From positions 639,016 through 703,015 of the forward strand of contig NZ_BDCM01000014.1 of assembly GCF_001613505.1 (NCBI RefSeq): a DNA stretch of 64,000 nucleotides. Direction: 5' to 3'. Source of the DNA: Nocardia mikamii NBRC 108933. GTDB taxonomy: Bacteria; Actinomycetota; Actinomycetes; Mycobacteriales; Mycobacteriaceae. The position numbers and the translations under genes were made by a program. This document shows positions 1-9,391 of the stretch, in pieces. Within the stretch, counting starts at the first letter, position 1; each line of letters begins with the position of its first letter. The notes below the pieces were generated by a model, which made no database searches, had not been told where the DNA came from, and saw only the letters and a program-made list of their open reading frames with translations.

Positions 1-1354
1 CACTGGCGAGCTCGTTTTCGGACACTCGCGCCGAATAGTCGATCGATTCACCACCCAGTTCGCGCACCAGGATGTCCTGGATCTCGAGCCGGACCCGGGT
101 GGTGTAGCGGTCACGCGGCAGATACACCATGGCGGCCACGAAGCGACCGTAGGAGTCCTGGCGGAGGAACAACCGCACCTGTCGGCGAATCCCCACGCTC
201 AGCACGGCGCTGGCGGTGCGGCGCATCGTGTCGATGTCGGAGGAGAACAGTTCGGTGCGGGGGAAGGACTGGATCACCTCGAGCATCGCCTGGCCCGAGA
301 ACGATTCCAGATCGAATCCGCACTGTTCGATCACGGTGCGCACCCGCCGCGCGATCACCGGGATGTCGAGAACGTTCTCGTGCAGGGCGGCGACGGTGAA
401 CACGCCGATGAACAGATGTTCGCCGACGACCGCGCCCGAGGCGTCGGATTCCGCGACGCCGACGAAATACGGGTAGACCGAGCGGTGCACCGTCGCCGGG
501 ACCAGCCCCTGGGTGAGCATCAGCAGGGGGCGGCGGCCGCCGTTGCCCGGAACCTGGAAGTCGGTACCGACGTTGGGTCGCAGCACACCGAGGCAACTGT
601 CCGGCACGACAACGGATTTCGTGTCCGCTCCGGCCGTGGGGCGACGCTGGTAGCGGGCGTAGCCGAGGAGGGTGAAATGCCCGTCGGCCAGCCACTCCAG
701 CAGATGCGCGCAGTCGATCAGGTCGACGACCGGGTACGGCGAGGTCCCCGCGTCCGCCGTGCGGATCAGCTCGTGGGCGAGGCGATCCTGCACCGCGCGC
801 ATCGCTTCGGTATCGCCGATGACCTGCCGCACGTCGGTGAGCACATCGGGCACCTCGGACTCGATGCGTTCGAGAACGTCCCGGCTCGTGGATGGGTGTA
901 GCTGGACGTGAATCCACGATTCCCGCAAGCCGGTGACGCCGTTGCCGTCGACCTCGTGCGGCGCCGCGGAGTGCAACCGCCCCTCGTCGTCGCGCATCAC
1001 CTCGAAGATCGGGTGGATCACTTCACTGACGGTGACACCGATCCGGGTCAGGGCGGAGGCCACCGACTCGACGAGCAGACGCATATCGTCGGTGACCAGT
1101 TGCACCGCCGCCCCGATGCCACTGCCGTCGTCCGGGTGGTAGACCCGCACGCGCGCCGTGCCCGCAGGACGTTGCAAGCCCAGTTCGAGATGCCTTCGGA
1201 AGACCAGCGCCGAACTTCCGGTGATCGCACAGTCCACATCGCCGGCATCCACGTGACGGAAGTACGCCGACTCGAGCGTTGCGAGTTCTCCCCGCAGCGG
1301 CTCCGGCAGACTCTCCGCCCACGCGTTACTGGACAATTCGGACGAGACCGTCAT
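1..1354 (-). CDS. gdh: NAD-specific glutamate dehydrogenase, N-terminal part (cut by window edge)
   Basis: This is the large (about 1,600-residue family) NAD-dependent glutamate dehydrogenase that deaminates glutamate to 2-oxoglutarate. Only the first 451 codons are in the window; the catalytic domain lies beyond the left edge. The reading frame opens at ATG 1354 (MTVSSELSSNAWAESLPEPL) and contains the family-typical stretch VYLPRDRYTTRVRLEIQDIL near the edge, plus the conserved HFTLLGYARY and PVVDLIDCAHLLEWL motifs of the regulatory N-terminus. It follows ettA and the SSB paralogue in the same direction, the order known around Rv2476c-Rv2478c in M. tuberculosis, which supports the call independently. 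No strong Shine-Dalgarno is visible before the ATG. Confidence 0.93.
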   Translation of the reverse strand, partial: MTVSSELSSNAWAESLPEPLRGELATLESAYFRHVDAGDVDCAITGSSALVFRRHLELGLQRPAGTARVRVYHPDDGSGIGAAVQLVTDDMRLLVESVASALTRIGVTVSEVIHPIFEVMRDDEGRLHSAAPHEVDGNGVTGLRESWIHVQLHPSTSRDVLERIESEVPDVLTDVRQVIGDTEAMRAVQDRLAHELIRTADAGTSPYPVVDLIDCAHLLEWLADGHFTLLGYARYQRRPTAGADTKSVVVPDSCLGVLRPNVGTDFQVPGNGGRRPLLMLTQGLVPATVHRSVYPYFVGVAESDASGAVVGEHLFIGVFTVAALHENVLDIPVIARRVRTVIEQCGFDLESFSGQAMLEVIQSFPRTELFSSDIDTMRRTASAVLSVGIRRQVRLFLRQDSYGRFVAAMVYLPRDRYTTRVRLEIQDILVRELGGESIDYSARVSENELAS

Positions 1355-1501
1355 TTTTTCGCCAACTCCCTCGGATTCGGTTCCGCAACAAAGTGACGCC
1401 GGAATCGAGCGTAGCTGCGCAGCCGAGGCCCCGGGGTGGATTCCTTCTAAACCCTCGGCGACGCTCAGCTACCTCGAACGGGCCGGTTGGTACGCCCGCG
1501 C

Positions 1502-1535
1502 TCGTGGCCTACACCGAGACCGGGGTAGGCCACGA
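1502..1535 (-). terminator. Hairpin downstream of ettA
   Basis: An 11-bp perfect inverted repeat (TCGTGGCCTAC / GTAGGCCACGA) with a 12-nt loop lies 66 bases past the ettA stop and before gdh. There is no U tract, which is usual in this group, so terminator or processing hairpin is inferred. Confidence 0.5.
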
Positions 1536-1600
1536 TGACGTTGCGCCCCAGAATGATTGACGCATGTCCGGGTTGTCGGCCGACTGCGCGAGCCGGAAGA

Positions 1601-3277
1601 TCAGTCGCGAGTCAGCTTACGGTGGGTAACCCGATGCGGACGGGCCGCCTCCGGGCCCAGGCGCTCGACCTTGTTGGCCTCATAGGCCTCGAAGTTGCCC
1701 TCGAACCAGAACCACTGGGCCGGATTCGAGTCGTCGCCTTCCCACGCCAGGATGTGGGTGCAGGTGCGGTCGAGGAACCACCGGTCGTGGGAAATGACCA
1801 CGGCGCAACCCGGGAAGTTCTCCAGCGCGTTCTCCAGCGAGCCGAGGGTCTCCACATCGAGGTCGTTGGTGGGCTCGTCGAGCAGGATCAGGTTGCCGCC
1901 CTGCTTGAGGGTCAGCGCCAGATTCAAGCGGTTGCGCTCACCACCGGACAGCACTCCGGCCGGCTTCTGCTGGTCGGGGCCCTTGAAACCGAAGGCGGAA
2001 ACGTATGCGCGCGAAGGCATTTCCTGATTGCCGACCTCGATGTAGTCGAGCCCGTCGGACACCACCTGCCAGACCGTCTTCTTCGGATCGATACCCGCGC
2101 GGTTCTGGTCCACATAGCTCAGCTTCACGGTGTCGCCGACCTTGACCTCGCCGCTGTCGGGCTGCTCGAGTCCGACGATGGTCTTGAACAGCGTCGACTT
2201 ACCGACACCGTTCGGGCCGATTACGCCGACGATGCCGTTGCGCGGCAGGGTGAACGACAGATCCTTGATCAGCTGCCGGTCGCCGAAGCCCTTGTCCAGG
2301 TGCTCGACCTCGACGACCACGTTGCCCAGGCGCGGACCGTGCGGAATCTGGATCTCCTCGAAGTCCAGCTTGCGCATCTTCTCCGCTTCGGCGGCCATCT
2401 CCTCGTAGCGACCGAGACGGGCCTTGTTCTTGGCCTGGCGGGCCTTGGCGCCCGAACGCACCCAGGCCAGTTCCTCCTTGAGCCGCTTCTGCAGCTTCTG
2501 GTCCTTCTTGCCCTGCACCTCGAGCCGTTCGGCCTTCTTCTCCAGATAGGTGGAGTAGTTGCCCTCGTAGGGGTAGGCCCGGCCGCGGTCGAGCTCGAGG
2601 ATCCAGCCGGCGACGTTGTCCAGGAAGTACCGGTCGTGCGTGACGGCGAGGACAGCGCCCTGGTACTGGGCCAGATGCTGTTCGAGCCAGTTGACGCTCT
2701 CGGCGTCGAGGTGGTTGGTGGGTTCGTCGAGCAGCAGCAGATCCGGCTTGCTCAGCAACAGCTTGCACAGCGCCACCCGGCGGCGCTCACCACCGGAGAG
2801 GTTGCCGACCGGCTCGTCCGGCGGCGGGCAGCGCAGCGCGTCCATGGCCTGCTCGAGCTGGGAGTCGATATCCCATGCGTCGGCGTGGTCCAGATCCTCC
2901 TGCAGCTTGCCCATTTCGTCCATGAGCTCGTCGGAGTAATCGGTGGCCATGAGTTCGGCGATCTCGTTGAAGCGGTCCAGCTTCACCTTGATCTCGCCGA
3001 GGCCCTCCTCCACGTTGCCGCGAACGGTCTTCTCCTCGTTCAGCGGCGGCTCCTGCTGCAGGATGCCGACCGTCGCTCCGGGCGCCAGGAACGCGTCACC
3101 GTTGTTGGGCTGGTCCAGTCCGGCCATGATCTTCAGCACGCTCGATTTACCGGCGCCGTTCGGACCGACGACGCCGATTTTGGCGCCCGGAAGGAAGTTC
3201 AAGGTCACATCGTCGAGGACGACCTTGTCGCCATGCGCCTTGCGAACTTTCTTCATCTGGTAAATGAACTCAGCCAT
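1601..3277 (-). CDS. ettA: Energy-dependent translational throttle protein EttA (ABC-F)
   Basis: ABC-F family ATPase that binds the ribosomal E site and gates entry into elongation according to the ADP/ATP ratio; cytosolic, not a transporter. 558 residues, the normal EttA length. Two ABC domains in tandem: Walker A GPNGAGKSS near residue 39 and GPNGVGKST near 356, signatures LSGGERRRVALC and LSGGERNRLNLA, both Walker B motifs ending LLLDEPTNHLD and LLDEPTNDLD. The linker holds the charged coiled arm rich in KKAERLEVQGKKDQK. There are no membrane segments. It starts MAEFIYQMKKVRKAHGDK, as in mycobacterial orthologues (Rv2477c), and lies between the SSB paralogue and gdh as in that genus. Confidence 0.96.
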   Translation of the reverse strand: MAEFIYQMKKVRKAHGDKVVLDDVTLNFLPGAKIGVVGPNGAGKSSVLKIMAGLDQPNNGDAFLAPGATVGILQQEPPLNEEKTVRGNVEEGLGEIKVKLDRFNEIAELMATDYSDELMDEMGKLQEDLDHADAWDIDSQLEQAMDALRCPPPDEPVGNLSGGERRRVALCKLLLSKPDLLLLDEPTNHLDAESVNWLEQHLAQYQGAVLAVTHDRYFLDNVAGWILELDRGRAYPYEGNYSTYLEKKAERLEVQGKKDQKLQKRLKEELAWVRSGAKARQAKNKARLGRYEEMAAEAEKMRKLDFEEIQIPHGPRLGNVVVEVEHLDKGFGDRQLIKDLSFTLPRNGIVGVIGPNGVGKSTLFKTIVGLEQPDSGEVKVGDTVKLSYVDQNRAGIDPKKTVWQVVSDGLDYIEVGNQEMPSRAYVSAFGFKGPDQQKPAGVLSGGERNRLNLALTLKQGGNLILLDEPTNDLDVETLGSLENALENFPGCAVVISHDRWFLDRTCTHILAWEGDDSNPAQWFWFEGNFEAYEANKVERLGPEAARPHRVTHRKLTRD

Positions 3278-3352
3278 GTAGGAAAGCCTATCGGTGTCGG
3301 AACCAGTGGGTCGAAACGGAGGACCGCGCGAGCGGAGCAGAGGTAACGGTAG

Positions 3353-3862
3353 TCATCCGGCGTCGGCGGCCGCCGCGGAGACCGGATCGACGGTAGTCGA
3401 TCCCGCGCCCGCCGCAGGGCCGGACTCGCCCGGCGGCACCTCGGGCGCCGCGTCGTCCCCTCCGGGGACAACGTGTAGGTCCGGGCCGAAGTTCCGGGCG
3501 CCGCCCCGCCGCATCACCGGCGCCGTACAACGGCCCAGGTCTGGACCCAGCGCGGCGGCTCGCATCTCGAGGTCGTGGCGTTGCACACCTTCCCTGGTCC
3601 GGTACTCGTTGGTGCGCAGCTGACCGTAGGCGATGATCGGATCGCCGCGACGGATGGAGGCGTCGACCCCCTCCACCAGTCGCCGCCAGCAGGTCACCGT
3701 CAGGAACAAGGTGCCGCCGTCCACCCAGCCGCCGGTATCGCGATCGAAGCGGCGGGCATTGCTGGCCATCCGGAAACTGACCACCTGCTCCCCGCCGGGC
3801 AGACTCCGCCGTACCGGATGTGTGACGACGGTGCCGATGACGGCGGTATTCGCCTCGTACAT
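3353..3862 (-). CDS. Single-stranded DNA-binding protein paralogue
   Basis: A 169-residue OB-fold SSB-like protein. The first 110 residues keep the SSB core: start MYEANTAVIGTVVTHPVRR, then VVSFRMASNARRFDR, GTLFLTVTCWRR, and IIAYGQLRTNEYRTREG. The tail is Ala/Gly/Pro-rich and lacks the acidic DDDxPF tip that recruits repair partners in the main SSB, so this is the second, non-essential type (compare Rv2478c) rather than the replication SSB. It lies upstream of ettA in the same direction with a 75-base gap. A role in natural DNA uptake or stress recombination is known for some paralogues but cannot be read from this sequence. Confidence 0.85.
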   Translation of the reverse strand: MYEANTAVIGTVVTHPVRRSLPGGEQVVSFRMASNARRFDRDTGGWVDGGTLFLTVTCWRRLVEGVDASIRRGDPIIAYGQLRTNEYRTREGVQRHDLEMRAAALGPDLGRCTAPVMRRGGARNFGPDLHVVPGGDDAAPEVPPGESGPAAGAGSTTVDPVSAAAADAG

Positions 3863-4022
3863 GATTGTCCCCCTTCACATTTCGACTGTCCCCGTCCGTG
3901 GCGCCGCGGCTGCCGTGACTTGTTCAGCGTCGCCGATTCCGCGGTTCGTCACCAGTGCCGAATGCGGAATTGTGGACAACTCGCACAGGTGTGAACAGAC
4001 GTCGTTTCCGAAGTTCGCGTCG

Positions 4023-4973
4023 CTAGAGGTTGCTCACATCGGTATTGGCGCCGCACAGCACGATCACCGGCCGCTCGCCGGGTTCGGGAACATAGGCCCC
4101 GCTCTGCACGGCGGCCAGTGCCACCGCGCCCGCCGGTTCCACGACCAGACGGAATTCCCGCCACAAATATTCGCGGGCCATCGCGATCGCATCGTCGCCC
4201 ACCAGGACCGAGCCGACGCCGTAGCGGATCGCGGTGTCGAGTGCGATGTCACCGATCCTGGTGGCACCCAGCGCATCCGCCGCGATGCTGTCGACCGGCA
4301 CATCGACCGGGCGTCCCGCCGACAGCGCCGCGTACAGCGTCGGCGCGCCCTTGGGTTCGACGCCGATCACCCGCGACCGCGGACCGAGCGCGATGGCGAT
4401 ACCGGCCATCAGTCCCCCGCCGCCGACCGCCATCAGCACCGGCGGCCGCCCACGCACCTGGCGTTCGATTTCGAGTCCGACCACACCGGCTCCGGCGACC
4501 ACGGCGGGCAGATCGTAGGCGTGCAGTTGCAGCGCGTTGCGCTCCGCGGTCACCGCGTCGGCGTGGCGCTTGGATTCGGCATAGGTCGTTCCATGCCACA
4601 GCACCTCCGCGCCGTACCCCCACATCGCCGCGACCTTGGTGTGCGGTGCGGTTTCCGGGACGACGACGGTACAGGGGCGCCCGCGCAGCGCACAGGCCAG
4701 TGCCGCGGCGATACCGGCGTTGCCACCCGAGGCGATCACCACCGGACGGCCGTCGTCCGCCGACTGCAGCAACGCGTTCAGGCTGCCCCGCACCTTGAAC
4801 GTGCCGCCGTGCTGCAGATGTTCGAGCTTCAGAGTGACCTTGACCGGCCCCTCGGGACCGGCCACCTCGGTGTGGAACACGGGCGTGACCCGCACGTCGT
4901 TACCCAGCCGCTCGCGGGCGGCCCGGATATCGGCGCGAAAAAGGCGCGGAATCCGCGCGGGCGCCTCGGTCAC
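4023..4973 (-). CDS. PLP-dependent serine/threonine dehydratase family protein
   Basis: Fold-type II PLP enzyme, 316 residues, of the threonine dehydratase/serine racemase group, which deaminates hydroxy-amino acids to 2-oxo acids. Visible motifs: GTFKVRG with the PLP-binding Lys, IASGGNAGIAAA (substrate/PLP asparagine loop) and the tetraglycine phosphate loop VGGGGLMAG. It ends right after the catalytic domain and has no ACT regulatory domain, so it is of the short catabolic type and not a feedback-regulated IlvA. Start chosen at GTG 4973: it overlaps the stop of the upstream CtaG gene (GTGA), and the protein then begins VTEAPARIPRLFRADI as in relatives; longer upstream frames give unrelated Arg-rich sequence. 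Exact substrate unknown. Confidence 0.85.
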   Translation of the reverse strand: MTEAPARIPRLFRADIRAARERLGNDVRVTPVFHTEVAGPEGPVKVTLKLEHLQHGGTFKVRGSLNALLQSADDGRPVVIASGGNAGIAAALACALRGRPCTVVVPETAPHTKVAAMWGYGAEVLWHGTTYAESKRHADAVTAERNALQLHAYDLPAVVAGAGVVGLEIERQVRGRPPVLMAVGGGGLMAGIAIALGPRSRVIGVEPKGAPTLYAALSAGRPVDVPVDSIAADALGATRIGDIALDTAIRYGVGSVLVGDDAIAMAREYLWREFRLVVEPAGAVALAAVQSGAYVPEPGERPVIVLCGANTDVSNL

Positions 4974-7006
4974 GGTTTCACCTCGCGGTCGCGTTTCGCC
5001 AGTTCCGCGAACATGGCGTTGTGCGCGGCGAGGGCGGCGTCGTGGTCGCGCTCGGCGGCCCGGTCGAAGCGTTTGGCGGTGCGGTTGTCGCTGCGCGACC
5101 ACTGCACCAGCAGGGCCAGCATCACCAGGACCAGTGGAATCTCACCGCTGGCCCAGGCCAGACCGCCGCCGGTGCGCTGATCGCCGAGCAGATCCGTATT
5201 CCAGCTCAATCCGAGTCCGCGATAGAACCACTCGCCCATCACCGTGGTCATGCTCATCAGGGCGACCCCGAAGAAGGCGTGGAACGGGAGCGATCCGAAC
5301 ACCATGCCGACCTTCGTGAGCGGCTGCACCTGGCGTGGTTTGGGGTCGATACCGAGAACGACCCAGTAGAACAGGTAGCCCGAGATCAGGAAGTGCAGAT
5401 TCATCGCCAGGTGGGCGCCGTGCTCGCCGACCACCGCGTCGAAGATACCGCCCAGATACAGCGCGTAGAAGCCGAGGATGAACAGCGCCGCGGCGACGGC
5501 CGGCTGAGTCAGGAAACGGGAGACCGGATTGTGTACCGCGGCCAGGACCCATTCCCTCGGCCCGGGCGGTGCGTCGCGACCGGCGGCGGGCAGGGCGCGA
5601 AGGGCCAGCAGCACCGGACCGCCGAGCGCGAACAGCACCGGCGCCAGCATGGACAGCAGCATGTGCTGGGCCATGTGCACGCTGAACATGGCCGGGGCGT
5701 AGCGACCCACACCGGAACTGGTGGCGATCAGCAGCACCGCACATCCACAGAGCCACGCCACGGTCCGCCCGACCGGCCAGGCGTCGCCGCGTGCGCGCAA
5801 TCGCCGCACGCCCACCAGATACAGCACCGCCAGCACAATGGCGAGCGTGCCGAACATGAGGTCGAACCGCCAGTCGAACAGGATGCGGGCCGCGGTCGGC
5901 GGCCCGGCGAGGTTGTACCCGAGTTCGACCTCCGCGGGCGAGGGCACCCGTCTCAGATCCGGCGGCGGGGTGCGGCCCAGCCCGACCGCCAGTCCGATCG
6001 TGGCGGCGAAGATCAGCACCTCGACTCCGGCGTAACTGATCAGGGCCGAGCGGTCACGGGGATTGTCGGCCAGCGCGGGAAGGGCGCGGCGGCGCTGCAG
6101 GAATCCGGCGACACCGAGCAGGCAGAGTGCGACCGTCTTCGCGATCACCAGCCGGCCGTAGGTGGTGGTGAACAGTTCGTCCCACGGCACCCGCACCCAG
6201 GCATTGAGCACGCCCGAGACCGCGACGACCGCGAACGCACACGTCGCGACCAACGAGAATCGCCGTGCGGCGAGACCGGTGTATTTTCCGCCTCGCATGG
6301 CGTAGGCGAGCACCGCGAACAGGCCGCCGACCCAGACCGCCATGCCGACCAGATGCAGAATCAGGCTGTTCGTCGCGACGTCGTGGGCGCCACCCGACGA
6401 CGAATGTCCGGTCAGCGCAACCGGAATCAGGCACAGCAGCGACCAGGCGAACAACACCGGCGTCCAGCCCCAGCGCAACGCCAGCCGGCATCCGATGGCG
6501 AGCAGGATCGCCATGATCGCCGTGGCGCGCCAGGACCCCGCGACATCGACCTTGCCGATGGCATGCCAGATCTGATCGGGCCGCAACACCGAGCGCACGG
6601 GCTGGCCGGTGGTGTCCGACAGCGTCAACGGCACCAGCAGCGCCGAGGTCACCGCCCAGGCCAGCGCCGCGATACCGGCACGACGAAGAGCCCGGTAACC
6701 GCCGACATCCAGCAGTCCGTCGCGCTGCGGCGGGCACAGGAACGCCGCGAAGAGCAGCGATCCGACCGCGATCGCAGCCGAGAAATCGGCCAGCGCCCGC
6801 ACCGCGGGCAGGCCGTAGGTGGTCAGCGGTCCGGGGTCGGGAATGCCGAGCAGAGTGAGCGCCTGCGCCGCGGACAGACTGACCACGATCGGCGCGACCA
6901 GGGCGGTCAGACCGACCGCTACCACCGCCAGCACCGGGAACGCCGTCGCCTCCGGCCGCGCGGCCTGGGGGTCGGAATCGGCGGGCGGGTCCTGCGGTGA
7001 CGACAT
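4970..7006 (-). CDS. CopD/CtaG fusion membrane protein (copper / cytochrome c oxidase assembly)
   Basis: A 678-residue polytopic membrane protein with two joined domains. Residues about 20-330 match the CopD copper-resistance type (helices with GHSSSGGAHDVATNSLILHLVGMAVWVGGLFAVL); residues about 370-640 match the caa3-type CtaG domain (FSVHMAQHMLLSMLAPVLFALGGP and LHFLISGYLFYWVVLGIDP). His and Met residues in these helices are the likely copper ligands. The same fusion is known in mycobacteria (Rv0102 type) and is thought to deliver copper to cytochrome oxidase. The C-terminal tail is charged and cytosolic. It starts at ATG 7006 and is translationally coupled to the dehydratase by a 4-base overlap. 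Confidence 0.88.
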   Translation of the reverse strand: MSSPQDPPADSDPQAARPEATAFPVLAVVAVGLTALVAPIVVSLSAAQALTLLGIPDPGPLTTYGLPAVRALADFSAAIAVGSLLFAAFLCPPQRDGLLDVGGYRALRRAGIAALAWAVTSALLVPLTLSDTTGQPVRSVLRPDQIWHAIGKVDVAGSWRATAIMAILLAIGCRLALRWGWTPVLFAWSLLCLIPVALTGHSSSGGAHDVATNSLILHLVGMAVWVGGLFAVLAYAMRGGKYTGLAARRFSLVATCAFAVVAVSGVLNAWVRVPWDELFTTTYGRLVIAKTVALCLLGVAGFLQRRRALPALADNPRDRSALISYAGVEVLIFAATIGLAVGLGRTPPPDLRRVPSPAEVELGYNLAGPPTAARILFDWRFDLMFGTLAIVLAVLYLVGVRRLRARGDAWPVGRTVAWLCGCAVLLIATSSGVGRYAPAMFSVHMAQHMLLSMLAPVLFALGGPVLLALRALPAAGRDAPPGPREWVLAAVHNPVSRFLTQPAVAAALFILGFYALYLGGIFDAVVGEHGAHLAMNLHFLISGYLFYWVVLGIDPKPRQVQPLTKVGMVFGSLPFHAFFGVALMSMTTVMGEWFYRGLGLSWNTDLLGDQRTGGGLAWASGEIPLVLVMLALLVQWSRSDNRTAKRFDRAAERDHDAALAAHNAMFAELAKRDREVKP

Positions 7007-7187
7007 ACTATTCAGCGTAGTTGGCGGCCCACCTCACAGCCTTTCGGCCCCGAATCGGCCCGCTCGCTGTGACGAGGCCGACAGTAGCGCACGGCGCTGT
7101 CGACGACCAGCACGAATCTGGACGCTCGCTATAATCAACTCGCTGGACACGCTGCCTCAAACCGGGCATGGTGTTTGGTACTGCCAT

Positions 7188-7261
7188 GCCTCCGTAGCTC
7201 AGTTGGATAGAGCAAGGGCCTTCTAATCCCTAGGTCGCAGGTTCGATTCCTGCCGGGGGCG
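7188..7261 (+). tRNA. tRNA-Arg (TCT)
   Basis: A 74-nt cloverleaf: acceptor GCCTCCG/CGGGGGC, D-arm GCTC...GAGC, anticodon loop CTTCTAA, T-arm GCAGG TTCGATT CCTGC. CCA is not encoded. The anticodon stem AGGGC/TCCCT has only four pairs because the loop-closing pair (31-39) is C-T. Confidence 0.95.
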
Positions 7262-7567
7262 CTGTGTCGGTCCAACCTGCGTACATTTCGGGTTGGGCTG
7301 TGGTTACCCAAACGGTTCAACGCTCAAACACACAGAAATTTCGTGCCCGCTCCGGCACCCCGGCCGCCCCGAGCCGTTCGGGGCCGTCGACACCCGGTTT
7401 CCGATTCCCGCCGCCTGTGCCCCTGGCGATCTTGCGTTAGCCAGTCCGATTGACCACTCGGCATTTCGAGCAGGTATCGGCCGCTCAGTTCCACTTTCCG
7501 TGCGGATGCCAGCTGATAGCCTTCCCTCTAGTTGTCGCCGGGCGTTCCATTCGTGGAAGGGGATGGC
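7262..7567. other. Intergenic region before the GH15 operon
   Basis: About 300 bases without a supportable gene. It should carry the tRNA-Arg 3' end and the GH15-zwf promoter. No palindrome or riboswitch-like element was recognised. Confidence 0.4.
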
Positions 7568-9391
7568 GTGCACGATCCCGATCCACCGTTCCGGCCGATC
7601 CACCGGAACGACGGGTACCTCCGGCTGGAGGACTACGGTCTGATCGGAGACGGTACGACGGCCGCGCTGGTCGGGGTGGACGGTTCGATCCCGTGGCTGT
7701 GCCTGCCGCGCTTCGATGCCCAACCGCTGTTCTGCGGGCTGCTCGACCACGCCCGCGGCGGCCATTTCACCGTCGCGCCGACCGATCCGCTGGAAGGCCG
7801 CCAGCGCTATCAGCCGGACACCGGCGTGCTGGAGACCGAATTGCGCAGCGCCACCGGCGTTCTCCGAGTGACCGACGCCATGGTGGTGCGCCCCGGCTCG
7901 GACCTCGGCGACGACGCGCCCGCCGATCGCTCGGAATTGGTTCGCTCCGCGATCGTCGTGAGCGGGCATGTCCGGGTGTCGGTCGAGATCGCCCCACAGG
8001 GCGGTGCGCAGTTGCGGCCGGTGCTCAGCGGGCTGGAGATCCGGGTCGCCTCCCAGCCGAACCTGCGGCTGCATCTGCGCGCCGACCGGCCGCTGGACGG
8101 TGTGCACACCATCGTCGACCTGGTACAGGGTGAGCGACTGGAGCTGGTGCTGTCGTGGGGACGCTTCCACCGCCACCATCGTTTCGACGCCGAGGCGATG
8201 CTGCGCCACACCGCCGACGCATGGCGCTCCTGGATGCGCACGTGCACCTACGACGGTCCCGAGCAGGCACTGGTCCGACGCTCCGCGATCACCCTCAAAC
8301 TCTGCGATCACTGGGTGAGCGGATCGGTCGTCGCGGCACCCACCTCGTCGCTGCCGGCGCCGATCGGCGGGGTCCGCAACTGGGACTACCGCTACGTGTG
8401 GATCCGCGACGCCTCTTATGCCGTCTACGCCTTGCGCCGCATCGGTTTCCGCAACGAGGCCGACGCCTTTCTCGGCTGGGTGCTCGACGCGTTCGAGCGC
8501 AGCGGCGAGCCGCGCATCATGTACGACATCGACGGTGATCCGGTCCCGGACGAGATGGTCGACACCGGCTTGGAAGGCTACCGCGCCAGCGGCCCGGTGC
8601 GCTGGGGCAACGGCGCCACCGACCAGCGCCAGCACGACGTCTACGGCGAGATCCTCGACTGCGCCGACCAATGGCTGCGCACCGGCGGTGAACTGCAGCC
8701 GGTGCTGTGGTCGAACCTGTCCGATCTGGCCGAAGCAGCGGGGCGATCGTGGCAGGAACCGGATCAGGGAATCTGGGAAGTGCGCAGCCCGGGACGGATA
8801 TTCACCTATTCCGCGGCGCTGTGCCAGGTGGCCCTGCATCGCGCCGCGTCGATCGGGGAACGATTCGACCTGCCCGGCCCCGTCGCGATGTGGCGCAGCA
8901 CCGCGAACGAGATCCGTGAGGCGATCCTGAAGAACTCGTGGGACGAACGGGCCCGGACGCTCAGCGCCCATCTCGACGGTGGCGGCGAACTGGATGCGAG
9001 CCTGCTGGCGCTGCCGTTGCGCCGCGTCGTTCCCGCCGATCATCCCCGTATGACGGCGACGACCGCGGCGGTGGCGGATCGGCTGGGCGCCGGCGACGGT
9101 CTGCTGTATCGCTATCTGCACGACGAATCACCCGACGGGCTGGCCGGAAACGAGGGCGCGTTCCTGCTGTGCAGTTTCTGGCTGGTCGACAACCTCACCG
9201 CCCAGGGACGGCTCGAGGACGCCGAGCGGCTCTACACCTCCCTGTGCGCCCGTGCGAGCACCGTGGGTCTGCTCGCCGAGCAGATCGACCCGGCGACCGG
9301 CGCGTTCATGGGTAACTTTCCGCAGGCGTTCAGTCATATCGGCATCATTTCCAGCGGGGTGAAACTCGCACGAGCTAAGGCGGGTTCATGA
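7568..9391 (+). CDS. Glycoside hydrolase family 15 protein (glucoamylase/trehalase-like)
   Basis: A 607-residue cytosolic enzyme: N-terminal beta-sandwich (about 1-230) then an (alpha/alpha)6 barrel. GH15 hallmarks are YGLIGDGTTAALVGVDGSIPWLCLPRFD at the start, GVRNWDYRYVWIRDASYAVYAL at the barrel entry, and NEGAFLLCSFWLVDNL with a probable catalytic Glu near the end. There is no signal peptide. In mycobacteria proteins of this type hydrolyse trehalose to glucose; glucoamylase activity on alpha-glucans is the alternative. GTG 7568 was preferred over an upstream in-frame TTG (7532) because GGAAGGGG lies at the right distance before it. The gene overlaps the next by four bases (ATGA), so the two are translationally coupled. 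Confidence 0.88.
   Translation: MHDPDPPFRPIHRNDGYLRLEDYGLIGDGTTAALVGVDGSIPWLCLPRFDAQPLFCGLLDHARGGHFTVAPTDPLEGRQRYQPDTGVLETELRSATGVLRVTDAMVVRPGSDLGDDAPADRSELVRSAIVVSGHVRVSVEIAPQGGAQLRPVLSGLEIRVASQPNLRLHLRADRPLDGVHTIVDLVQGERLELVLSWGRFHRHHRFDAEAMLRHTADAWRSWMRTCTYDGPEQALVRRSAITLKLCDHWVSGSVVAAPTSSLPAPIGGVRNWDYRYVWIRDASYAVYALRRIGFRNEADAFLGWVLDAFERSGEPRIMYDIDGDPVPDEMVDTGLEGYRASGPVRWGNGATDQRQHDVYGEILDCADQWLRTGGELQPVLWSNLSDLAEAAGRSWQEPDQGIWEVRSPGRIFTYSAALCQVALHRAASIGERFDLPGPVAMWRSTANEIREAILKNSWDERARTLSAHLDGGGELDASLLALPLRRVVPADHPRMTATTAAVADRLGAGDGLLYRYLHDESPDGLAGNEGAFLLCSFWLVDNLTAQGRLEDAERLYTSLCARASTVGLLAEQIDPATGAFMGNFPQAFSHIGIISSGVKLARAKAGS

Noticed and set aside
1535..3346. A 603-codon open frame on the plus strand
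   Set aside because: It is exactly antisense to ettA; the sequence is Leu/Val/Gln-rich shadow translation without any family motif.
5021..7000. A 659-codon plus-strand frame
   Set aside because: Antisense to the CopD/CtaG gene; Gln/Arg/His-rich composition typical of shadow frames in high-GC DNA.
7304..9121. A 605-codon minus-strand frame
   Set aside because: Antisense to the GH15 gene, which has strong family motifs on the other strand.
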